Shown here one piece after another: positions 1 to 5,311 of a DNA stretch of 11,124 bases. The first letter of the stretch is position 1. Every line of letters begins with the position of its first letter. The translations under genes and the position numbers were made by a program. The notes beneath the pieces are model-generated. The model was given only the letters and a program-made list of their open reading frames with translations. It was not told the origin of the DNA and ran no database searches. This DNA is from an uncultured Verrucomicrobiota bacterium (GTDB taxonomy: Bacteria; Verrucomicrobiota; Kiritimatiellia; RFP12; UBA1067), in the NCBI GenBank assembly GCA_946631535.1, contig CAMPAF010000073.1, positions 1 through 11,124 on the forward strand. Direction: 5' to 3'.

Positions 1-884
1 GCGTGCGAGCGCCGGTGGAGTCGGGCGGCGCGCTCAAGGCGCTGCGGCGCGTGATCGAGGGGCGCGATTTCTATTTCGTCGTGAACGGAAATACGAATGC
101 GTTTGACGGTACCGTTTCGTTTAATGGCAAGGGGCGTCCCGAGCGGTGGGATGCGAAGAGCGGGAAGATCGAGCCGCTGCCGTGGTATGAGGACGAGGCC
201 GGGCGAGTGAAGGCGCGGGTGATGTTGCGTCCCGACGAGTCGATGTTCGTGTCCTTCCGCGAGCCGAGGGAAGGTGAGCAGCCGTTGCGGTCGCGCAGCA
301 GCGCGACCCTCCCGTATGGGGAGACGCCGTCTCGGCGGCTCATGGATATTTCGACAGAATGGGCGGTCACCTCCTTCACGGGCAAGAACGCGCCGGACGC
401 GCCGCGTCAGTTCGTGATGCTGACGGGTTGGAACACCTCTTCGGACGAGAAGCTAAAGTACTTCGCGGGACGCGCCATGTACGAAAAGCGGATTGACCTT
501 TCCAACGTGACCGAGCCGTGCGAGCTGGACCTTGGCGATGTGCGCGAGCTTGCGAACGTGTGGGTGGACAGGACGTTCCTTGGCTGCCTGTGGGAGGCGC
601 CGTACCGAGTGTCGCTTCCGGCTTCGGCGCTGGGCAAGGTCGTGACGCTGCGCGTGGAGGTGGTGAACACGTGGCCCAACCGTCTGATCGGCGACGCGAT
701 CGCGCGCAAGAAGGGCGCGGCGGAGCCGAAGGGGAGGTACGGCGTGCCGCAGTGGGTGCTGGACGACAAGCCAGATTCTGGCACGGGCATCTACACGTGG
801 ATGAACTGGATGAAGGGCTGGACGGCGGAAGACGAGCCGCGTCCGGCCGGTCTCCTCGGACCAGTCCGCCTGCTGGGCAATTGA
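1..884 (+). CDS. Glycoside hydrolase, C-terminal part (GH106 alpha-L-rhamnosidase-like), 5' truncated
   Basis: The reading frame is open from the left edge to the TGA at 882-884. The GTG at 3 is probably internal, so only the last 293 residues or so are visible. Residues 20-85 resemble the late beta-rich region of GH106 enzymes (DFYFVVNGN, then a WDAKSGK stretch). Residues about 113-235 form a galactose-binding-like beta-sandwich: YFAGRAMYEKRIDL at 153-166, LDLGDVRELANVWVD from 175, LWEAPYRV near 196-203 and NTWPNRLIGD near 222-231. These are hallmark strands of GH106 and GH2-type sugar-binding modules. Family knowledge suggests removal of terminal L-rhamnose from plant or mucosal polysaccharides, outside the cytoplasm, but the catalytic domain and any signal peptide lie outside the window. 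The next gene's promoter starts inside this 3' end. A different GH family with the same C-terminal module remains possible. Confidence 0.72.
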   Translation, partial: VRAPVESGGALKALRRVIEGRDFYFVVNGNTNAFDGTVSFNGKGRPERWDAKSGKIEPLPWYEDEAGRVKARVMLRPDESMFVSFREPREGEQPLRSRSSATLPYGETPSRRLMDISTEWAVTSFTGKNAPDAPRQFVMLTGWNTSSDEKLKYFAGRAMYEKRIDLSNVTEPCELDLGDVRELANVWVDRTFLGCLWEAPYRVSLPASALGKVVTLRVEVVNTWPNRLIGDAIARKKGAAEPKGRYGVPQWVLDDKPDSGTGIYTWMNWMKGWTAEDEPRPAGLLGPVRLLGN

Positions 885-902
885 AAATAGAAATGGTATA
901 AT
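874..902 (+). promoter_or_regulatory. Sigma70-type extended -10 promoter for the aldolase gene
   Basis: The -10 box TATAAT lies at 897-902 and is preceded by TGG (894-896), giving an extended -10. A 4/6 match to the -35 box, TGGGCA, lies at 874-879 with a 17-bp spacer. A TTGAAA at 881-886 is only 10 bp from the -10 and cannot be its -35. The expected start of transcription is near 909, about 24 nt before the ATG at 933. The promoter overlaps the last codons of the upstream hydrolase gene. Confidence 0.65.
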
Positions 903-908
903 ATTACC

Positions 909-921
909 CGCTCGCGGAGCG
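909..921 (+). other. Small 5'-terminal stem-loop in the aldolase leader
   Basis: CGCTC (909-913) and GAGCG (917-921) are perfect complements around a GCG loop. The hairpin begins at the predicted first nucleotide of the mRNA and is followed at once by the Shine-Dalgarno AAAGGA (922-927), five bases before the ATG. 5'-terminal hairpins of this kind can protect mRNA from decay. Here that is inference from position only. Confidence 0.35.
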
Positions 922-932
922 AAAGGACTGCA

Positions 933-1853
933 ATGGACATAAAGCTGACGGAAAAGTGCTTCAAGGGAATGTATGGCGCATATGCTGCCATGTTCACGCC
1001 TTACGACAAGAAGGGACGTGTCGACGAGGAAACGATCGCGCGGATCATCGAGTATGGGCTGAAGGGCGGGCTGAAGGGCTTCTACCTTACGGGCACCACT
1101 GGCGAATGGTGGCTACTCTCGGTGGAGGAGCGCAAGCAGCTGATGAACGCGGCCGTGAAGGCGATGCGCGGCCGGGGTAAGCTCATAGCGCACGTGGGCG
1201 CGAACAACACAGACGACTCGGTGGAGCTTGCGCGGCACGCGGCGGCGATCGGCATCGACTGGGTGAGTTCGGTGGCGCCGCAGCTCTACCGCACTTCTTT
1301 CGACGCCACGATGTACCACTATCGCCGCATATCCTCTGCCACAGACCTGCCGTTCATGATCTACTCGTTCGGCGCGGCGCTCGTGCCGGAACGCGACATC
1401 CGCTTCTTCGATCTGCCCAACGTGAAGGGCATGAAGTACACGGGCCGCGACTACTATGCCGCCCAGCGCCTCAAGCGGAAGCTCGGCAAGGAGACCATCT
1501 GGTTCGCCGGATGCGACGAGCAGCTCCTGTGCGGACTCGCGCTTGGCAACGTATTCTCCGGCGGCATCGGCACCACGTACAACATCATCCCCGCGCACTT
1601 CGCGAAGATCTGCGCGCTGGCCGCGAAAGGCGACTTCCGCGCTGCCGCCAAGTGGCAGGACGAGGCAAACCGTGTCGTCGAGCTGATGATCGAGAGCGAC
1701 AACTGGAGCTACCGAAAGGCCATGATGAAGTTTGTCGGGATCGACTGCGGACCGTACCGTCCGCCGTTCGAGCCGCTGACTTCCGCGCAGTACATGGCAT
1801 ATGCCCGCCGTTTCGCAGCGCTCGGCATAGCGAAGCGCAACCAGGCGCTCTAG
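933..1853 (+). CDS. DapA/N-acetylneuraminate lyase superfamily aldolase, NanA-like
   Basis: A full-length class I (Schiff-base) TIM-barrel aldolase of 306 residues, the usual family size. The start ATG has the Shine-Dalgarno AAAGGA five bases upstream. Visible motifs are GTTGE at 54-58 followed by LLSVEER (61-67), the catalytic Tyr144 in MIYSF, and the Schiff-base Lys168 in GMKYT. GGIGTTYN at 210-217, CDEQ before it and the RPPFEPL end resemble N-acetylneuraminate lyase (E. coli NanA has GGIGSTYN) more than dihydrodipicolinate synthase. The dapA-type YNVP is replaced by YSFG. The likely reaction is reversible cleavage of a sialic acid or other 2-keto-3-deoxy sugar acid to pyruvate plus an aldehyde, in the cytoplasm. 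It sits after a glycosidase gene, which fits sugar catabolism, but it has its own promoter. Exact substrate is not determinable here. Confidence 0.85.
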   Translation: MDIKLTEKCFKGMYGAYAAMFTPYDKKGRVDEETIARIIEYGLKGGLKGFYLTGTTGEWWLLSVEERKQLMNAAVKAMRGRGKLIAHVGANNTDDSVELARHAAAIGIDWVSSVAPQLYRTSFDATMYHYRRISSATDLPFMIYSFGAALVPERDIRFFDLPNVKGMKYTGRDYYAAQRLKRKLGKETIWFAGCDEQLLCGLALGNVFSGGIGTTYNIIPAHFAKICALAAKGDFRAAAKWQDEANRVVELMIESDNWSYRKAMMKFVGIDCGPYRPPFEPLTSAQYMAYARRFAALGIAKRNQAL

Positions 1854-1885
1854 CGCCGCGATTGGGCAAGAATTTTTTTTCGCTG

Positions 1886-1915
1886 TTGACGATGCGGGGG
1901 AGGGCGTGGTATAAT
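1886..1915 (+). promoter_or_regulatory. Strong sigma70-type promoter of the trpFBA cluster
   Basis: TTGACG (1886-1891, 5/6 to the -35 consensus) and TATAAT (1910-1915, perfect) are separated by 18 bp, and TGG just before the -10 adds an extended -10 element. Expected transcription start is near 1922, leaving about 47 nt of leader before the ATG at 1969. That is too short for a classic trp attenuator with leader peptide, and no Trp-codon run is seen in it. Regulation, if any, is therefore not visible in the leader. Confidence 0.8.
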
Positions 1916-1968
1916 TTCTGCGTTTCTACAAATAGAATCACTTGCGAGACGTGAAGGCAGATGGACAG

Positions 1969-2544
1969 ATGCCGCGGCTTAAGGTTTGCGGAATAAACGA
2001 TGTCGAGTTCGCCCGGGCGGCAGATGCCGTCGGCGTGGACTATCTCGGCTTCATCTTCGAGGTGTCGAGTCCGCGCTGCGTGACTGAGCAGCAGGCGGCG
2101 GCAATCGCAGGCGAGCTGTCTCGGCGCGTGCGCAAGGTCGGGGTCTTCGTGCGGCAGTCTGTCGAGGAGATAGTGGAGACGATGCGGCTTGCCGGGCTTG
2201 ACGTGGTGCAGCTGCATCGGGTGGCGACGGAGGAAGAGGTGGCTGCCTTGTGGGAGGCTGGTTTCGAGACTTGGACGCTCGACGGTGGCGCCGACGGAGA
2301 TGCGGTGGTGATCGACTCGCCGCGTGGCGGCGGATCTGGGACGCGAAGCGACTGGAGCCGCGTTGCGGCGGCGCACGGGCGCGGCGTGCGGGCCGTGCTC
2401 GCGGGCGGTCTGGGCGCGGACAACCTGGCCGAGGCCGCCGCAACGGGCGCGGACGTGCTGGACGTCAACAGTTCGCTCGAGACGGCGCCGGGCGTCAAGT
2501 CGATCGAAAGACTCAACGAACTTTTCGCGAGGACAAGGACATGA
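1969..2544 (+). CDS. trpF: Phosphoribosylanthranilate isomerase TrpF
   Basis: Isomerises N-(5'-phosphoribosyl)anthranilate to CdRP, the third pathway-specific step of tryptophan synthesis, in the cytoplasm. From the ATG at 1969 the protein is 191 residues, close to family size, and starts MPRLKVCG, placing the catalytic Cys at position 7 as in well-studied TrpF enzymes. Upstream in-frame TTG (1942) and GTG (1951) starts are possible but would add an unconserved tail. GAAGG at 1953-1957 can serve the ATG, with a longish 11-nt gap. Other landmarks are [10 protein letters not shown] (27-36), the general-acid Asp116 in [15 protein letters not shown] (121-129), LAGGL (144-148) and DVNSSLE followed by PGVK near 165-177. 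The usually conserved QLHG reads QLHR (81-84), and the usual DVSSGVE is altered. The stop overlaps the trpB start as ATGA, so the two are probably translationally coupled. Confidence 0.93.
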   Translation: MPRLKVCGINDVEFARAADAVGVDYLGFIFEVSSPRCVTEQQAAAIAGELSRRVRKVGVFVRQSVEEIVETMRLAGLDVVQLHRVATEEEVAALWEAGFETWTLDGGADGDAVVIDSPRGGGSGTRSDWSRVAAAHGRGVRAVLAGGLGADNLAEAAATGADVLDVNSSLETAPGVKSIERLNELFARTRT

Positions 2545-3728
2545 AAAAAGAAGCACACTACGGAATATACGGCGGACAGTATGTCGCCGAGACGCTGATG
2601 ACGCCGCTCCTGGAGCTGGAACGCGCATATGCGGAGGCAAAGGCCGATCCCGTGTTCCAGGCGGAGTTCGCGGAGCTGCTGAGGGACTACGTGGGGCGGG
2701 AGAGTCCGCTCACGTTCGCGCGGCGGCTTTCGGAGCACCTGGGCGGCGCACGCATCCTGCTGAAGCGCGAGGACCTGAACCACACCGGCGCGCACAAGGT
2801 CAACAACGTGCTTGGCCAGGTGCTGCTGGCGCGGCGGATGGGCAAGAAGCGTCTCATAGCTGAGACGGGCGCGGGCATGCACGGCGTGGCGACGGCCACG
2901 GCCGCCGCGCTCTTCGGGATGCCGTGCGAGGTGTACATGGGTTCCATCGACGTGGCTCGGCAGGAGCCGAACGTGGAGCGCATGAAGATGCTCGGCGCGA
3001 CGGTGCATGCCGTAGAGGAGGGGAGCGCCACGCTGAAGGACGCTATGAACGAGGCGATCCGCGACTGGACGAGCCACCCCGAGGAGACATTCTACGTGAT
3101 CGGCACGGTTGCGGGTCCGCACCCGTATCCGCTCATGGTGAAGGACTTCCAGAGCGTAATCGGCAAGGAGGCGCGCCACCAGTGCCTGGAGAAGTACGGC
3201 AAGCTGCCCGACCAGGCGATCGCCTGCGTCGGCGGCGGCTCGAACGCGATGGGCCTGTTCGCTGGGTTCCTCGACGATCCGTCAGTGAAACTCGTCGGCG
3301 TGGAGGCCGGAGGCAAGGGACTCGCCACGGGCGAGCACGCCGCCTCGATCAACGGCGGCACGGTGGGCGTGCTGCACGGGTCCAAGACATACCTTCTCCA
3401 GACGCCAGACGGACAGATAATCGACACATACTCGATCTCGGCTGGCTTGGACTATCCGGGAGTCGGTCCGGAACACGCATACCTCGCCGACAGCGGCCGA
3501 GCTGAGTATACGACCATCAATGACGACGAAGCAGTGGCGGCCTTCGATGCGCTATGCCGCTTCGAGGGCATAATCCCCGCGTTGGAATCGAGCCATGCCG
3601 TAGCCGAGGCGATCAAGCGCGCGCCTTCACTTCCGAAGGACGCCATCCTGCTCGTGAACCTCTCCGGCCGAGGTGACAAGGACCTTCACAGCATCCAGAG
3701 GTATAAAGTTGAAAGGTTAAAAGGTTAA
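2541..3728 (+). CDS. trpB: Tryptophan synthase beta chain TrpB
   Basis: PLP enzyme condensing indole with L-serine to give tryptophan, acting as alpha2-beta2 with TrpA. The protein is 395 residues, normal length. The start ATG overlaps the trpF stop and has GAGGA at 2529-2533, seven bases upstream. Visible residues are the PLP Lys86 in HTGAHKVNN (81-89), the catalytic Glu108 in ETGAG, the phosphate-binding GGGSNA (231-236), Glu349 in [12 protein letters not shown], and Ser375 in NLSGRGDKD. The [12 protein letters not shown] region marks it as the canonical TrpB1 type. One oddity: ETGAGQHG reads ETGAGMHG, so a Gln in the substrate-carboxylate loop is Met113. The last residues after [13 protein letters not shown] (KVERLKG) and the TAA stop are encoded by the first units of the intergenic octamer array. 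Confidence 0.97.
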   Translation: MKKEAHYGIYGGQYVAETLMTPLLELERAYAEAKADPVFQAEFAELLRDYVGRESPLTFARRLSEHLGGARILLKREDLNHTGAHKVNNVLGQVLLARRMGKKRLIAETGAGMHGVATATAAALFGMPCEVYMGSIDVARQEPNVERMKMLGATVHAVEEGSATLKDAMNEAIRDWTSHPEETFYVIGTVAGPHPYPLMVKDFQSVIGKEARHQCLEKYGKLPDQAIACVGGGSNAMGLFAGFLDDPSVKLVGVEAGGKGLATGEHAASINGGTVGVLHGSKTYLLQTPDGQIIDTYSISAGLDYPGVGPEHAYLADSGRAEYTTINDDEAVAAFDALCRFEGIIPALESSHAVAEAIKRAPSLPKDAILLVNLSGRGDKDLHSIQRYKVERLKG

Positions 3729-3821
3729 AGGTTTAAAAGCTTAAAAGCTTCGAGGCCTTCTTGACCATTCAACCTTATAACCCTTCAACCCTTCAACCAT
3801 TTAACCATTTAACCTTCTAAC
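3708..3821 (+). repeat. Foldback array of 8-bp units between trpB and trpA
   Basis: Six tandem units of about 8 bp with consensus GTTRAAAG run from 3708 to 3754 (one is 7 bp, the last ones degenerate). After an 11-bp spacer (3755-3765) come seven tandem 8-bp units of the inverse form CNTTYAAC, 3766-3821 (for example CATTTAAC twice and CCTTCAAC twice). The outer arms match over about 20 of 22 positions counting G-U pairs, so the transcript should form a long A/U-rich hairpin; the inner units pair less well. The array supplies the last TrpB codons and ends 5 bp before the trpA ATG. It has no CRISPR-like spacers, no ORF and no terminator U-run. It is probably a dispersed intergenic repeat family, but genome-wide copies cannot be seen from here. 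Confidence 0.85.
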
Positions 3822-3826
3822 TACCA

Positions 3827-4618
3827 ATGAACCGCATTCAGAAACTCTTTGCAAAGACCCGCGCCGAGGGGCGCGGCGCATTCGTCGCCTATCTCACGAT
3901 GGGCGCGCCCACCCTTGAGGCGAGCGTCGCCGCAGGCGACACGCTACTCTCCAACGGCGCCGACATCCTGGAGCTCGGCGTGCCGTTCTCGGATCCGATG
4001 GCCGACGGGCCGGTCATCCGCGCGGCTGCGCGCACGGCGCTTGAGAACGGCGTCAATCTGGCTCAGATATTGAAGGCTGTGGGACAGCTTCGAGCGAAAC
4101 ATCCTGACGCTCCGCTAGTTGTGTTCTCCTACTACAACATCATCTACAAGTATGGTCTCGAGCGCTTCGCGGCGGATGCGGCGGCGGCTGGGGCGGATGC
4201 TGTGCTGGCGGTGGACGTGCCGCTGGAGGATCGCGAAGAGATCCTGGACGTGCTGCGTCCGCACGGTCTCACGCTCGTGCCGCTAATCGCGCCCACGACG
4301 GGGTTGGACCGTATCAAGGAGATTGCGGCGGGCATGGAGGATTCCTTCCTCTATGTAGTGACCGTGAAGGGTACGACGGGTGTTCGCAACGAGTTGCCGC
4401 CAGATCTCGCGGCTCGCCTGTCCGCAATCAAGGCGGCGGTGGATGTGCCTATCTGCGCCGGGTTTGGCGTGTCCACGCACGCTCAGGCGGAAATGATCTC
4501 AAAGGCGGCCGACGGCTACATCATCGGCAGCGCGCTGATGCGAGTCCTGACGGACAGTCCCGACCCGGCCGCCGCGCTTGCTGCATTCGCAAAAGAAGTC
4601 ACTGGCGCCACAAAGTAG
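3827..4618 (+). CDS. trpA: Tryptophan synthase alpha chain TrpA
   Basis: Cleaves indole-3-glycerol phosphate to indole and glyceraldehyde 3-phosphate and passes indole to TrpB. At 263 residues it is standard length. The catalytic pair sits at the textbook positions, Glu49 (ILELGVPFSDP) and Asp60 (MADGP). Other family landmarks are the YYNIIYKYG segment near 102-110 (usually YYNPI), the flexible loop KGTTGVR near 180-186, CAGFGVST, and the phosphate-binding IIGSALM near the C terminus. The ATG at 3827 has no recognisable Shine-Dalgarno: the preceding bases are the pyrimidine-rich right arm of the octamer array. It ends 8 bp before the convergent PAS gene, with no visible terminator between them. 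Confidence 0.97.
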   Translation: MNRIQKLFAKTRAEGRGAFVAYLTMGAPTLEASVAAGDTLLSNGADILELGVPFSDPMADGPVIRAAARTALENGVNLAQILKAVGQLRAKHPDAPLVVFSYYNIIYKYGLERFAADAAAAGADAVLAVDVPLEDREEILDVLRPHGLTLVPLIAPTTGLDRIKEIAAGMEDSFLYVVTVKGTTGVRNELPPDLAARLSAIKAAVDVPICAGFGVSTHAQAEMISKAADGYIIGSALMRVLTDSPDPAAALAAFAKEVTGATK

Positions 4619-4626
4619 GGCTTGAA

Positions 4627-5196
4627 TCAGGAGTTGTTTGGCCTGACAATCGCCTTGACGGGAGCACGTTTCTCAATATTGCGAATTGTCAAGACCAGAT
4701 TCTCACCTGTGAGATTGATTAGGCCGGCTCCCACTTCTCCATGGAAGGTGCTGCCGTCCTTGCGGTGGCACCGGGCGGAGATCAGCACGCGGCGGTTGCC
4801 GTGGAGGCTGTTTTTCATCTTTGCGAAAATCTGCGGGTTTATGCCTGGAATGAGCATCCCTACAGGTTCGTCCCATAGCTCTTCGCGCGAATGGCCGAGG
4901 ATGGATGGTACCCGCTCGTTGCAATCGACCACATGTCCATTGTCATCAAGAATCAGCACGGCATCGTAGATCGCGTTCATCATCTGGTAATAGAGCGCTT
5001 TCTGCCCTAGTTTGGGACGCATTGGCACCGAAGGGGCGGTCTGGGCTGGGGCGGGAGCAGGGGTGCTCGCGGCTGGTTTGCCGCCAGAAGGAGACGAGGA
5101 TGCAGCTTCTGCAAGCTGCTCGACGGGTGGGACGAGACCTTCCGCCTTTTCGCTTGCAGCCGCTTCCGTGTTTTGTTTTCTAAACCACAGTTTCAT
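4627..5196 (-). CDS. Stand-alone PAS domain protein
   Basis: A 189-residue protein whose start ATG (5196-5194) has a good Shine-Dalgarno, AAGGAA, eight bases upstream. Residues 10-60 are Ala/Pro/Ser-rich and probably disordered. Residues about 68-176 form one PAS sensor fold: MMNAIYDAVLILDDNGHVVDCNERV (72-96, broken here by no gap), LGHSREEL (100-107), a central AKMKNSLHG helix, and the RKDGST then IRNIEKR strands typical of PAS ends. There is no kinase, cyclase, GGDEF or DNA-binding output domain, and no membrane segment or signal peptide. It may therefore sense a ligand or mediate protein contacts in the cytoplasm. It is divergent from the HU-rod gene across a 115-bp gap and convergent with trpA. 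Its ligand and partner are unknown. Confidence 0.85.
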   Translation of the reverse strand: MKLWFRKQNTEAAASEKAEGLVPPVEQLAEAASSSPSGGKPAASTPAPAPAQTAPSVPMRPKLGQKALYYQMMNAIYDAVLILDDNGHVVDCNERVPSILGHSREELWDEPVGMLIPGINPQIFAKMKNSLHGNRRVLISARCHRKDGSTFHGEVGAGLINLTGENLVLTIRNIEKRAPVKAIVRPNNS

Positions 5197-5311
5197 GTGA
5201 CAATTCCTTTTGCCAATGAAGATTACAGCAGAATCAATGCCATAACAGTAGCCCCTATTGGCATGGGATTTGCTTCAATCAATGCTGGCAATAGGACAAT
5301 CTGGGAGTAGA
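5197..5311. other. Divergent intergenic region, no clear promoter
   Basis: This 115-bp stretch must drive both the PAS gene (minus) and the HU-rod gene (plus), yet neither side has a convincing -35/-10 pair. The best plus-strand hint is TTGGCA at 5258-5263, but the box 17 bp downstream (AATGCT) is poor. The sequence is more AT-rich than the genes on either side. Nothing else was recognised. Confidence 0.4.
5303..5307 (+). promoter_or_regulatory. Ribosome binding site fixing the start of the HU-rod gene
   Basis: GGGAG sits 4 bases before the ATG at 5312 and 7 bases before the adjacent ATG at 5315. An in-frame TTG at 5258 would add 18 residues, but it has no Shine-Dalgarno and no conserved sequence. 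The start is therefore one of the two ATGs; 5315 has the better spacing. Confidence 0.6.

Noticed and set aside
1844..1880. Possible intrinsic terminator after the aldolase: GGCGC-TCTA-GCGCC hairpin (1844-1857) and a T8 run (1873-1880).
   Set aside because: The hairpin and the T run are about 15 nt apart and the stem spans the stop codon, so the geometry of an intrinsic terminator is not met.
1916..1968. trp attenuator or T-box in the trpF leader.
   Set aside because: The leader is only about 47 nt, with no Trp-codon leader peptide and no alternative hairpins.
1585..3179. Long minus-strand frames (1585-2640 and 2040-3179) opposite trpF and trpB.
   Set aside because: They lie antisense to clearly functional trp genes and have compositions typical of GC-rich shadow frames.
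3708..3821. CRISPR array or rho-independent terminator at the trpB-trpA junction.
   Set aside because: Units are contiguous 8-mers without unique spacers, and no GC-rich stem followed by U-run exists.
4622..4969. 115-codon plus-strand frame after trpA.
   Set aside because: It is antisense to the PAS gene, which has clear PAS motifs and a ribosome site.
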